A stretch of DNA of 10,719 nt from Chloroflexota bacterium (GCA_015478675.1 JADMIH010000135.1:1-10719), one strand, 5' to 3'. Shown: positions 1-7,381, counted from the stretch's first letter. A program made the numbers and translations. Notes: generated by a model not told the origin, from the letters alone.

Positions 1-28
1 TTTGTAATTATCTTTTCTTTACCGGCTT

Positions 29-628
29 CTAGCGGTCCGCCCATGGTAGCTGCCTGACCACCTGTGCAGGGTTGCCTTCCACATAGCTATTGGGCGGAAC
101 GTCCCCCGAGACCACAGCCCCTGCGGCCACTACACTGCCGCGCCCAATTGTTGCGCCCGGTAAAACAATCGCTGCCAGACCGACCCAACAGCCATCATGG
201 ATACTCACGGGTCTGGCTATAACGGTCGGCAATCTTCGCTGCGAGCCTGGCCCTAATGGGTGCGTTCCAGTGTAGATGATTACTTCCGGGCCGATAGATA
301 CGTTCTTGCCTAACGACACTTCTGCGTCCAGGTTGATTGTGACCCGGGCACCGGTAACTACGCCTGGACCGATGTGTAGCTTATCGTAAAAGCCGCTCAT
401 ACCGCTCACCAGGCGCAAATTGCTCATAATGAAGGCGTCATTCGCAACGTCGAAGCCGATCTTGCGGTATAACCGGCTTCGTATAGCGCTGGCGTCATCG
501 GGTAGAGGGCTGCACACCAGATTCGCCAATTTGTACTTCAGATGAAAGGTTTGCAACAAGTCCTTCAGATAGTAAATCAGCTTGGCCTGGATGCGTTGCG
601 GCCTACCCACAGTGATGTCCATTGACAA
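29..628 (-). CDS. Left-handed beta-helix (hexapeptide repeat) O-acyltransferase
   Basis: Predicted cytoplasmic transferase of the LbH/WcaF-NodL-type acetyltransferase group, which moves an acetyl or other acyl group onto a sugar hydroxyl. The N-terminal 80 residues are a variable helical part. From about residue 85 to 175 there are imperfect hexapeptide repeats (for example IGPGVV, LGKNVSIG, LPGATIG, VVAAGAVV). The likely catalytic histidine is H123 in TGTHPLG, and the end carries the family's GNPAQVVR signature at 185-192. The length of 199 residues is usual for the group. Two starts compete: TTG at 628 lies 8 bases from an AAGGAG ribosome site (637-642), while ATG at 622 lies 14 bases away, so spacing favours TTG. 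It is the last gene of the minus-strand EPS cluster, 216 bases after acp, and may have its own transcription or be gated by the structured gap. The family is clear. The acceptor sugar and the donor (acetyl-CoA or the neighbouring carrier protein) are not readable from sequence. Confidence 0.9.
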   Translation of the reverse strand: MSMDITVGRPQRIQAKLIYYLKDLLQTFHLKYKLANLVCSPLPDDASAIRSRLYRKIGFDVANDAFIMSNLRLVSGMSGFYDKLHIGPGVVTGARVTINLDAEVSLGKNVSIGPEVIIYTGTHPLGPGSQRRLPTVIARPVSIHDGCWVGLAAIVLPGATIGRGSVVAAGAVVSGDVPPNSYVEGNPAQVVRQLPWADR

Positions 629-636
629 TCGACTCT

Positions 637-642
637 CTCCTT
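637..642 (-). promoter_or_regulatory. Ribosome binding site favouring a TTG start
   Basis: The minus strand reads AAGGAG here. It is 8 bases from TTG at 628 and 14 from ATG at 622. The usual 5-9 base spacing supports the TTG codon, giving a protein two residues longer than the ATG start. Confidence 0.55.
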
Positions 643-751
643 GATAAGTTGTGCCTACCTCAATGGAGCGTTATGACGTGCGCGTGAAGCCACGTTAGCT
701 TCTCAATTAATATTGTAGTGTGGAATGATTGCGCCCCCATTAAACAGAGCG

Positions 752-836
752 CGGCCACTTATTGCGGACTGTTAACACCTTTGCTCGTAATGTGAGCGGG
801 CCGGAAAAGTGGCCGTACCTTTACGAGCGCCGGCCC
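752..836 (-). promoter_or_regulatory. Structured gap with three mutually exclusive helices
   Basis: The 216-base gap between acp and the acyltransferase gene contains three perfect inverted repeats: CGGCCACTT 752-760 with 807-815; GCTCGTAA 783-790 with 821-828; and GGGCCGG 798-804 with 830-836. Each pair crosses the other two, so in the minus-strand transcript only one can form as a simple hairpin, unless a pseudoknot forms. No run of U follows any of them, so a plain intrinsic terminator is not supported. A smaller hairpin (GAAGC 686-690 with 698-702) lies nearer the downstream start. I see no convincing open reading frame in the gap. An attenuator or other RNA switch is an inference; the repeats themselves are read directly. 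Confidence 0.4.
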
Positions 837-844
837 CAGCAGTT

Positions 845-1090
845 TTACACCCCACGTTTCTTGAGAGCGGCAATAATAGCAGGTAGAGAGGTCATCGAGG
901 AGATCTCAGCTGTGGTGAAGCTGAGGTGAAACTCACTTTCCAGAGCAATCAGCAAGGTCACCTGTTCGAGCGAGGACCAGGGTGCGAAATCTTGTTGATT
1001 GAGGTCCGCGGGAATATTGTGCTCATCAACGCCGAATACTTCGGCCATGATTTCGCGTACTTTATCGGTCAATAGGGTTTCTACTTGCAC
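845..1090 (-). CDS. Acyl carrier protein (phosphopantetheine carrier)
   Basis: An 81-residue protein of the size and helical pattern of acyl carrier proteins. Such proteins hold an acyl chain as a thioester on a phosphopantetheine arm and offer it to partner enzymes. The attachment site aligns with W38-S39-S40-L41 followed by a helix ending IALESEF. Serine 40 would carry the arm, and the usual DSL motif is here SSL. Residues 60-80 (ISSMTSLPAIIAALKKRG) match the end of the family fold. The start is GTG at 1090, with GGAGGAAGGA at 1099-1108 as ribosome site; its AAGGA part is 8 bases from the start. It sits 63 bases after a CelD-like acyltransferase and before a hexapeptide acyltransferase, so it probably serves polymer or lipid acylation rather than housekeeping fatty-acid synthesis. 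Neither a ligase nor a ketosynthase is nearby to show how it is loaded. Confidence 0.88.
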   Translation of the reverse strand: MQVETLLTDKVREIMAEVFGVDEHNIPADLNQQDFAPWSSLEQVTLLIALESEFHLSFTTAEISSMTSLPAIIAALKKRGV

Positions 1091-1153
1091 TTGTTTGTTC
1101 CTTCCTCCAAATTAGTCAGCTTACAGCGTCTGTGTTATCTTCCAAGCCGATTT

Positions 1154-2305
1154 TCAATCCAGGCTTGAGCTACTCTCAAGCCGCACAGGAAGACGTTTCC
1201 TCACTCTGCTGCGTAGCGAGGCGGCAACGGCGAGTGCCTGCGGCAGCCAACCATAACGATACACAGTAACTCGTAAATTGCTGACGGGGTAGCCCCCAAA
1301 GTGGGATTTGTAGCCATGATTGCCTCGCAGCAGATCAAAGGTGTGGCAGCCTGCCTCTATGGCGTCTCTTATGCTGTCTGCCAGCAAACAGACCCCCAGG
1401 CTCAAGCTTGACCATTTCGGGTCCTGACTCGTACCGAGTGCATAAAAATAACCTACCCCATTATGCCTGTAGTTGTATATGACGCCGATAATTTGTCCCT
1501 CTGCCGAGCGGGCCAAGCGCAAACCTACCATACCGCCAGCGGCCAGATTATCGGCGAGATGTTTGTGCAGCGTGCGTGCCTGCTCGGTAGCGAAGATCCC
1601 TCCCGAAGCGTCGCCCGCCCATCGCTCCTGGTGCAGCGCGAAAAGGGCCTCCATAGCTTCGTTGCGTGCAGCCGCGTCGTCGGACGCCACCTGCACAAGA
1701 GTGTGCCCTGCCCCTTGAAACTTGCGCAGCTTGCGCCGCAGGTTCTGACGAGAATTGGAGCTTAGACTGTCCAGATAGTCGTCAAAGGTTGCTGGGAGAG
1801 GTATGAGGCGGCATGCATCTGATGTCTGTACCTTGACAGTCCAGCCGAAGTCGGCAACGCCCCCCTGGTAGGTTTGTGTCAGCCAGTTTGCCCGAGCAGG
1901 GTCTCCCGATTGACAATTGCGCAGGTCGATTGCTGCCCACCGGCTCTTCTTGAGGTGTGCTAACATCGCCTGCCAGACGCCCCTCTCCATACCTCGCGCC
2001 ACAATTGGCCCGCCATAGTCACCAATCGGGTAGCCCGAAGTGGAACAACCGGCCACCTCCAAAATCTGCAACAACCCCAGGCGGGCTGCCCTGGCCAGGG
2101 GCAGTAGACCCATCAGCTCCCCCTGGCCGTTGCGGGCTACCAGCAGCAGCAGTTGTTTGTCAGGTGCGCCGTGCTTCCAAAATGCCTCTACCCACTCCCA
2201 TGTGGCAAAGACGGAGACATTGTTGGCTCTATTGAGGAGCTCGTGCCAATCGCTTCGCAGAACTTCGAATTCGGCGAATGAAGCGCATTCACTGACTATG
2301 AGCAT
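1154..2305 (-). CDS. CelD/BcsL family acyltransferase (FemAB-like, GNAT fold)
   Basis: A 383-residue soluble protein of the Acetyltransf_6 group, which has two GNAT-like halves and is common in cellulose and EPS gene clusters. The first half (about 1-150) carries the typical start VFATWEWVEAFW at 32-43 and a GDYGGPI turn near 95-101. The second half (about 165-350) contains SSNSRQNLRRKLRK at 182-195 and the diagnostic stretch FDLLRGNHGYKSHFG at 323-337, matching the family's D-x-x-x-G-x-x-x-Y-K-x-x-x-G pattern. The family transfers acyl or aminoacyl groups; the acceptor here is unknown. ATG at 2305 has only a weak purine-rich ribosome site (GAGAAG). It lies 39 bases after the polymerase gene and 63 before acp. 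This order suggests the carrier protein could be its acyl donor, which is an inference. Family confidence is high, substrate confidence low. Confidence 0.87.
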   Translation of the reverse strand: MLIVSECASFAEFEVLRSDWHELLNRANNVSVFATWEWVEAFWKHGAPDKQLLLLVARNGQGELMGLLPLARAARLGLLQILEVAGCSTSGYPIGDYGGPIVARGMERGVWQAMLAHLKKSRWAAIDLRNCQSGDPARANWLTQTYQGGVADFGWTVKVQTSDACRLIPLPATFDDYLDSLSSNSRQNLRRKLRKFQGAGHTLVQVASDDAAARNEAMEALFALHQERWAGDASGGIFATEQARTLHKHLADNLAAGGMVGLRLARSAEGQIIGVIYNYRHNGVGYFYALGTSQDPKWSSLSLGVCLLADSIRDAIEAGCHTFDLLRGNHGYKSHFGGYPVSNLRVTVYRYGWLPQALAVAASLRSRVRKRLPVRLESSSSLD

Positions 2306-2344
2306 CAGTTCTTCTCTATCTTTCTGTACATTTGTCTATTGGCC

Positions 2345-4087
2345 TCAACCTGTGCCAGCGAGGTAGCGCACGCGGCGCTCTTTGCGTGCATGCAGCGCAT
2401 TTGGCTCGATCTCCTTATCGGGGAGTGCTCCGAGGTTTACCCCTTCAGGTATTTTGAACTTAGTGATATTACTATTCCAGGCTGAGGTGAGCGCCCCAAG
2501 AGCCAGCCCTGCATACATCATAAGTCTAAAACCCATCAGTCCCTGATCCAGCAAAGCGAGCACGAGCAACGATATCAATATAGCATGCACAGCGAAGGCA
2601 AAAACGAGAAATTCCGCGCACTCACGCATCTGGGTTCGCACGGCGCGCGATTGGCGTTCGACTGCGATGCGGCTTGTCTCCGCCGCCAGCATCTCTCTTT
2701 CGGCTATCTGAAGTACCTTTAACCTGGCTGCTCCGAGCCGAACGGAGGTGACAATCAACATAATTGATAACCCTATGATCGCCCAGAAGTTCGCGAAGCC
2801 AATAATGCCTGTGCGCATCCATACCCAGAGCATGTTGTTGTGAGGCATATAGAGCTGGAACACCCACGTGTTCGTTAGATCCACGAGGGGTCGGACCACG
2901 ATGAAGGGGCGTCCGAAACCGATCCCCAGCAAAGGGCTTGTCGAAATAGTAAAGCGCAGGTTTTCAGTCTCTATATCCCTGTACAGGTTGGAAGAATAGT
3001 CACGCTCGTCAGGGTTGATGACTGACTTGATGGATTGTGCGGGTTTGCTGAACAAACCGTTCGTGCTATTCCAGAAGAGGGCCAGGTATGCGCTTCCCAG
3101 CACAGCGGCCATGATCAGCATCTTCACCATCATGCGACGCTGCGCTTTGGACCTCACGCTCAACCACACCATCGGCAAATAAGTAACCAGGACAAAGGTG
3201 ATGCAGACATATGCCGCACGACGCTGGTTAATCCCGATCATGTACAGAACCAGTGGCGACATGGCCGCCAGCGTATAGAGCATCCACTTCGGCAGCCATC
3301 TCCTCCACAGGACGACGGCAGGCAATAGCGCGATCCCCAGGGCAAAAAATAGCGAATCGTCGTGCTCCAGCACCACCTGCGCTACGCTGCGCACGTCTGC
3401 GGGCATGATCAGATAGCGAAAAACGCCTTCGAAAGAGCGCAAGAGGATGCAAACAATTGTTATGCCGAGCAGAGTACGGATGTGCTGAGGTCCTTTGACT
3501 GTGTTGACCGCCAGGATATAGAACATCACCAGGTAAAGAAGTGGACGGATCTCCCACAGGGAGGTCTTGAAGTCGCCTCCCCCCAGCATACCAATAATCT
3601 CCCCTACCGCTACCAGCGCTCCAAAGATCACCATCGGCCAGAACAAAGGCCCCTGGTTCAGTCTCTCGTGTCTGTGCAAACGGCGAACTAGCGTGCTCCC
3701 CAGCGCCAGGATCAGGAGTATCTCAGGCACGTTGAGATAAACGATGTTACGATAAACATCCGCGTTAGAGATCAGAGTGCTTACAGTAGCAGAAGTGAAC
3801 TGGTCGAAAAGTATGGCTATGCCAGCCGTCAGGTAGGTGCCCAACACAGGCCAGCGTATAACGCAAATCGCAACCACTATGCCCGCTCCGAGGGCGGGCA
3901 ATATTGAGCTTTTGTCAACCAGGACGAGTGATAGAAGCCCCACAGCAGCAAACGTGGCAACCACGACAAGTCCAGCTACATATCCCCAGGTTCGAGAGCT
4001 TCGCTCCCGCCGTGGCATCAACGACTCATGTGGCGCAAGCTGCTGATTTGTTGGACTTAAAGCCATGCTCATTTGTGCTTCAACCAC
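2345..4087 (-). CDS. O-antigen polymerase/ligase-type membrane protein (Wzy_C)
   Basis: A 580-residue integral membrane protein with roughly a dozen hydrophobic segments (for example 35-57, 62-95, 119-135, 150-168, 180-195, 245-260, 268-286, 292-310, 320-338, 425-446, 492-513, 518-535). The long loop at about 340-415 and the motifs around it are those of the Wzy/WaaL family: a paired arginine after a membrane segment (INQRR 286-290), SPLLGIGFG at 384-392, and PHNNMLWVWMRTGIIG at 415-430. Such enzymes join undecaprenyl-linked repeat units, or ligate chains to an acceptor, outside the membrane. The start shown is GTG at 4087, 20 bases after the GH44 stop; ATG codons 6 and 8 are alternatives and no strong ribosome site decides. 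A basic, soluble insertion at about 448-490 separates the last membrane segments. With a Wzz-like partner in the same cluster, polymerase is more likely than ligase. No finer assignment is possible. Confidence 0.85.
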   Translation of the reverse strand: MVEAQMSMALSPTNQQLAPHESLMPRRERSSRTWGYVAGLVVVATFAAVGLLSLVLVDKSSILPALGAGIVVAICVIRWPVLGTYLTAGIAILFDQFTSATVSTLISNADVYRNIVYLNVPEILLILALGSTLVRRLHRHERLNQGPLFWPMVIFGALVAVGEIIGMLGGGDFKTSLWEIRPLLYLVMFYILAVNTVKGPQHIRTLLGITIVCILLRSFEGVFRYLIMPADVRSVAQVVLEHDDSLFFALGIALLPAVVLWRRWLPKWMLYTLAAMSPLVLYMIGINQRRAAYVCITFVLVTYLPMVWLSVRSKAQRRMMVKMLIMAAVLGSAYLALFWNSTNGLFSKPAQSIKSVINPDERDYSSNLYRDIETENLRFTISTSPLLGIGFGRPFIVVRPLVDLTNTWVFQLYMPHNNMLWVWMRTGIIGFANFWAIIGLSIMLIVTSVRLGAARLKVLQIAEREMLAAETSRIAVERQSRAVRTQMRECAEFLVFAFAVHAILISLLVLALLDQGLMGFRLMMYAGLALGALTSAWNSNITKFKIPEGVNLGALPDKEIEPNALHARKERRVRYLAGTG

Positions 4088-4107
4088 TCTATCATCTTGT
4101 AAAACTT

Positions 4108-5994
4108 CTACTTACCCAGGACTAACAGGGCGACTGAGAGCGGGGCAAGGCTAACCTTTATCGCTGCTGGGTCTGTTACTTCCAGGCTCTCTATCTTTAT
4201 TTTCGAAAGGTCGGCCTGCCCGTAACGGTATAGTGTTGCTGCTCGCCCGGTACCGAAGCTGCCGGTGTTTATCTTCATTTCTGCGGTTCGGCTGCGGTCT
4301 TTGTTGATTAGCATAATGGTGAGCCTGCCCTGGCTGTCCAACGCGCTGTATGCGCTGGTCATCCCGGAGTTGCTGTTGGTGGTAGCCACCGATTTGCCGC
4401 CAAATGCTGACCCTTTGCCGTCATAGTTGCGATAGAGGCGAAAGGCCCAACCCGTTGGACTACCTTGCTTGGCGTCGCCCCAAAAAGAGGCCAGATATAC
4501 ACCTTCACGCCCGAATATGCCGAGTGTGTCAGCCGTTGCTATGGCCCCACTGATGTCATCTTCTCCCCCGAAGTTCCATTCGGTGATGCCAAGCTTGGTG
4601 CCTGGGTACTGCTGATCTATAAGTTTCTTGAGCCGTGGCACCAACGCGAGGTTGGGCCACTCGGTGCGTGCTACCCAACTCGGTTCTATGTAGGTGCCGT
4701 CCCACAGGGCACGCGGCGCTTGCATCCTCTTATCCTGCATATCCGGGGAGTTGCCGCCTGTGTACTCTCCAGCATTCGGGTAGTAATGAACAGTTAACGC
4801 GTCGAGTGAACGTGAGCCTGTTGCTTGATCGCTGTCACGTACGGCCTTGAGGAACCACTCGATGAATGGCATGCCGTTGTGCGCCTTGCGGTCTGCACTC
4901 GTGCTGTAACCGTCTCCACCTTCGTCTAAGGCCGAGTAAAGGTAGGCAGTGACGCCCCAGCTTTCCGGTCCGATCACGAGCGCCTGGGGGTCAGCTTTCT
5001 TTACTGCCTGGGCGTAGGTGAGGAAGAGCGAAAGCTCGTCATCGTAGCCGAGCCTCACCGGGCGAACGTCAACGTGGGTGCTGTCCGCCCAGAGTTCCGG
5101 CTCGTTATCCATTGCGTAAATCGGAGGTGGAGAGCCTTGCGGCCTCATACTACGCAGGTAAGCAACCCATTCGTCTTGGTACACCTTGCTGTCGGTGAGG
5201 TTTGGTGGGTAGATAAAGGGCGCTCCCTTGCTCGGGAACGACTGGACGCTGGTGCGGGCGCGGTTCGCTGTCGGGTCGTACGGATTGATCCACAGCCCAT
5301 TTTCCATTTGCGTGAACGCACTCTCCGAGTTCTTCGAAACTGCGGGTCCTCCATGTGCAGGCACATTCACCGACTGGTTGTCGTTGTTGCCATCTTTGGC
5401 CACCCAACCTAAAGTGGGTATCGTCATTATGCTCTGTGCGCCAAGGCGTTGGTTGCGCTGCAGAAAGAGGAGCGATGCGCTGCCGGGTGTATTATCACCC
5501 TGGCTGACATTGCGGAACTCCCAGTCCGAGCCTGCATTAGAAGCGTTGACTTCCCAGTTGTACATACTGCGAGCATTACCGCCCCAGCGTAGCAGGTCTA
5601 CACCGAGCCATTTCAGCTTGTCCTCATCTCCCGATCCGCTGTTACTTATGCCATAGATCAGGGGGCTGATGGCTTGCAGCTTTGTGGTGTCTAGACCGAT
5701 CTGGACGGAGAAGCCCCCAGGGCTATTGCTCTCTGTTGCGCCGGCAGTGGGGCTGGGTGTGAGTAAGATAGCTGCCGGCGTGCTTGTTTGCTCCAGAAGA
5801 GCCGTCTCTGAGTTGGTCTGTTGTTCAGTGGCTGTTAGTCGTTGCGGCGTGAAAGTAGGGTCGGCGTTGTTCACCCTTAGACCGGGGGTAGCATCGCAGC
5901 CGCCGCTCAAGAAGACCAGTGTGAAGAGACCGAAGAACCAGAGAGGTGCCCTTCTGCATTTAGGGGCCGTTAGCTGCCGAGGGTGTCGCCCCAT
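4108..5994 (-). CDS. Glycoside hydrolase family 44 lipoprotein (endoglucanase-like)
   Basis: Predicted envelope-anchored endo-acting hydrolase of beta-1,4-glucan or related backbones. A basic N-terminus and hydrophobic stretch (about 15-30) end in LSGGC at 29-33, a lipobox-like site with Cys33 as lipid anchor; it is slightly off consensus. A Thr/Ser/Pro linker follows (about 45-93), then a GH44 module from 94 to the end. Family signatures are RWGGNARSMYNWEVN at 146-160, DNEPELW at 296-302 with E298 as acid/base, ITEWNFGG at 470-477 with E472 as nucleophile, and GIFGREGVYLASFW at 492-505. Both catalytic glutamates are present. At 628 residues it is one catalytic module plus leader, without the carbohydrate-binding modules common in secreted GH44 cellulases. 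The start is ATG at 5994, one base past the stop of the upstream gene, implying coupled translation, with GGAAAGG at 6007-6013. Its place beside Wzy suggests it trims or releases the made polymer. Confidence 0.9.
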   Translation of the reverse strand: MGRHPRQLTAPKCRRAPLWFFGLFTLVFLSGGCDATPGLRVNNADPTFTPQRLTATEQQTNSETALLEQTSTPAAILLTPSPTAGATESNSPGGFSVQIGLDTTKLQAISPLIYGISNSGSGDEDKLKWLGVDLLRWGGNARSMYNWEVNASNAGSDWEFRNVSQGDNTPGSASLLFLQRNQRLGAQSIMTIPTLGWVAKDGNNDNQSVNVPAHGGPAVSKNSESAFTQMENGLWINPYDPTANRARTSVQSFPSKGAPFIYPPNLTDSKVYQDEWVAYLRSMRPQGSPPPIYAMDNEPELWADSTHVDVRPVRLGYDDELSLFLTYAQAVKKADPQALVIGPESWGVTAYLYSALDEGGDGYSTSADRKAHNGMPFIEWFLKAVRDSDQATGSRSLDALTVHYYPNAGEYTGGNSPDMQDKRMQAPRALWDGTYIEPSWVARTEWPNLALVPRLKKLIDQQYPGTKLGITEWNFGGEDDISGAIATADTLGIFGREGVYLASFWGDAKQGSPTGWAFRLYRNYDGKGSAFGGKSVATTNSNSGMTSAYSALDSQGRLTIMLINKDRSRTAEMKINTGSFGTGRAATLYRYGQADLSKIKIESLEVTDPAAIKVSLAPLSVALLVLGK

Positions 5995-5995
5995 C

Positions 5996-7081
5996 TTACA
6001 ACTCTGCCTTTCCTACCGTCGGCGCGATGATGGCCGGTGTGTCCACTCCCTGACCTGCCCGATCTCTCACAAGGAAGCTGGACCTGTTTGTAGAGCGTGA
6101 GGAGCGCCCCCCGCTCAGGAAGATGATCGTACGAGCCAGCTTATCAGCATCATGCAGCAGTGAATTGTCTTCGACGATTGGCCTTACAATTACATTCATA
6201 CCAAGAGAGAAACACTCTTCCAGATCGAGATGCACAGCATGAGAGCCTCGTTCTGCCTTTTCAGCTATTTTCTCGTGGGGAAGGATGGCGCTGTTAGCAA
6301 TTGTGCAGTGCAGCCCTTGGGAACCCCCTATATAACTGAAGACCGTGCGCATGAAATCAGATGCACTCCAACCGACAGTAAGATGCGGCTGCGTCATCAG
6401 GGGGCAGACGAATATCTTGACCGCTTTAGACATAGCGAGGGCCTCGCTGACCCCTTCGATCTGAAGAGGCGCTAGCACACTGAAGTAGAAGTCGGCAGGG
6501 CCAATCACAACTATGTCGGCTCGCTCAATAGCCTCTATTGAGGCATCAAGAGGGGCAACCGGCCGTGATAACCGCACGCTCCGTAGTCCTTTCCTGGAAG
6601 CAGCAGCCGTGAGCTCCTGGGAAGTTGTAACGGCTGCCAGCGTGCCGTCTCCCAGTTCGGCCATCAACGCACATTCGTCCAGTGTTAGGGGAAAGACGCT
6701 GCCATGCACCTTCAGCACGTGGGCTGCTGCTTGCATTGCCAGGTCTACTCCGCCGCTAATCTCTAAGAGGGCAGAGAGAAAGAGGTCTCCGAAGTCGTTA
6801 GAGATTCCGATCGGGTAGGGCAGGTGGTGGGCAAATAACTGCTCCATGATCTGAGTAGTGGCTTTGTTAGCGCTCAGCGCGATCAAGCTGCCGCGCACCT
6901 CCCCCGTGCCCCCGGTGGTTTGTGATGCGCCGGCACTGCCCGCCGCGTGGATATTCGACCGAGATGCTGCATTGAAGGTGGAAATTAAGGCAGTCAGCCG
7001 CGATGTGTATCGCTTCAGGCCACTCAACACGATGTTCGTGCCTACCCCACCGCCTATAACTACTATGTTTTTGTCATTCAT
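5996..7081 (-). CDS. Divergent CofD/YvcK-like protein
   Basis: A 361-residue soluble protein related to the CofD/YvcK (gluconeogenesis factor) family. The first strand and loop IVVIGGGVGTNIVLSGLKRY (6-25) is the nucleotide-binding start. Further matches are EVRGSLIALS at 61-70, FGDLFLSALLEISGG at 97-111, HGSVFPLTLDECALMAELGDG at 126-146, IERADIVVIGPADFYFSVL at 185-203, CPLMTQPHLTVGWSASD at 226-242, and LHDADKLA at 309-316. In YvcK proteins an Asp-Asp-Gly-Gly-Ser-Ser motif follows the second strand; here that place reads FNAASRSN (36-43), followed by a Gly/Ser/Thr-rich insertion. Partners usual for YvcK (RapZ, WhiA) are absent. YvcK of Bacillus and Listeria binds UDP-N-acetylglucosamine and affects cell-wall synthesis, so a nucleotide-sugar sensing role in EPS output is a reasonable inference. 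A true phospholactate transferase role is less likely. ATG at 7081 has GGAAAG about 9 bases upstream. Confidence 0.75.
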   Translation of the reverse strand: MNDKNIVVIGGGVGTNIVLSGLKRYTSRLTALISTFNAASRSNIHAAGSAGASQTTGGTGEVRGSLIALSANKATTQIMEQLFAHHLPYPIGISNDFGDLFLSALLEISGGVDLAMQAAAHVLKVHGSVFPLTLDECALMAELGDGTLAAVTTSQELTAAASRKGLRSVRLSRPVAPLDASIEAIERADIVVIGPADFYFSVLAPLQIEGVSEALAMSKAVKIFVCPLMTQPHLTVGWSASDFMRTVFSYIGGSQGLHCTIANSAILPHEKIAEKAERGSHAVHLDLEECFSLGMNVIVRPIVEDNSLLHDADKLARTIIFLSGGRSSRSTNRSSFLVRDRAGQGVDTPAIIAPTVGKAEL

Positions 7082-7146
7082 GTGGCGTTCTTTCCATCCA
7101 CTACAGAGTCTCTATGATGCTATGCCCATCAGCCGTGCCTGTTCTG

Positions 7147-7314
7147 TTACCCCCACAGTAGCGCTATTATCAGCCCGATAAGGAGCAAAGATGCATAGGT
7201 TCTGGCACCGATCAGGCTTGCAGCTTCGCCTTTCAGCAGTTTTTTCATATTCCGCCCTGAGTACCATAGCCCGCCTGCTACAAGCACCACCAATGCAACG
7301 GTCATCTGTGTCAT
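7147..7314 (-). CDS. Small membrane protein with two helices (55 residues)
   Basis: This short frame runs from ATG at 7314 to TAA at 7147-7149 without interruption. It begins MTQMTVALVVLVAGGLWYSG, then has a basic stretch RNMKKLLKGEAASLIGART, and ends YASLLLIGLIIALLWG. The two hydrophobic segments (about 5-18 and 40-54) with a positively charged loop between them suggest a hairpin in the membrane with the loop in the cytoplasm. Only weak ribosome-site candidates precede it (GAAGG about 10 bases and AGAAG a few bases upstream). It fits the cluster's strand and spacing, lying 65 bases before the CofD/YvcK-like gene. I do not recognise the family. It could be a small accessory subunit of the EPS machinery. 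Support is the membrane pattern and position; there is no homology evidence. Confidence 0.6.
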   Translation of the reverse strand: MTQMTVALVVLVAGGLWYSGRNMKKLLKGEAASLIGARTYASLLLIGLIIALLWG

Positions 7315-7364
7315 ATCTTCTGAACCTTCAGCTCGATTCCACTTCGTGTTGGCTGTTTATAGAG

Positions 7365-7381
7365 CCTTGCAACGTGCAAGG
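7365..7381. repeat. Perfect 7-base hairpin between the wzz-like gene and the small membrane gene
   Basis: CCTTGCA (7365-7371) and TGCAAGG (7375-7381) pair perfectly around a 3-base loop. It lies about 100 bases after the wzz-like stop. On the minus strand it is followed by CTCTATAAAC, not by a U run, so an ordinary intrinsic terminator is not supported. It may cause pausing or partial termination, or protect an RNA end between the first and second genes. Confidence 0.35.

Noticed and set aside
1..28. Terminator downstream of the last minus-strand gene
   Set aside because: Only a 4-base imperfect pairing is visible near the stop, with no stem followed by a U run within the window.
783..828. 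Intrinsic terminator after acp
   Set aside because: The stem is perfect but the loop is 30 bases, the helix competes with two others, and no U run follows in the minus-strand transcript.
5228..5656. 142-residue plus-strand frame inside the GH44 gene
   Set aside because: The opposite strand encodes GH44 with conserved motifs and catalytic residues; this is an antisense shadow.
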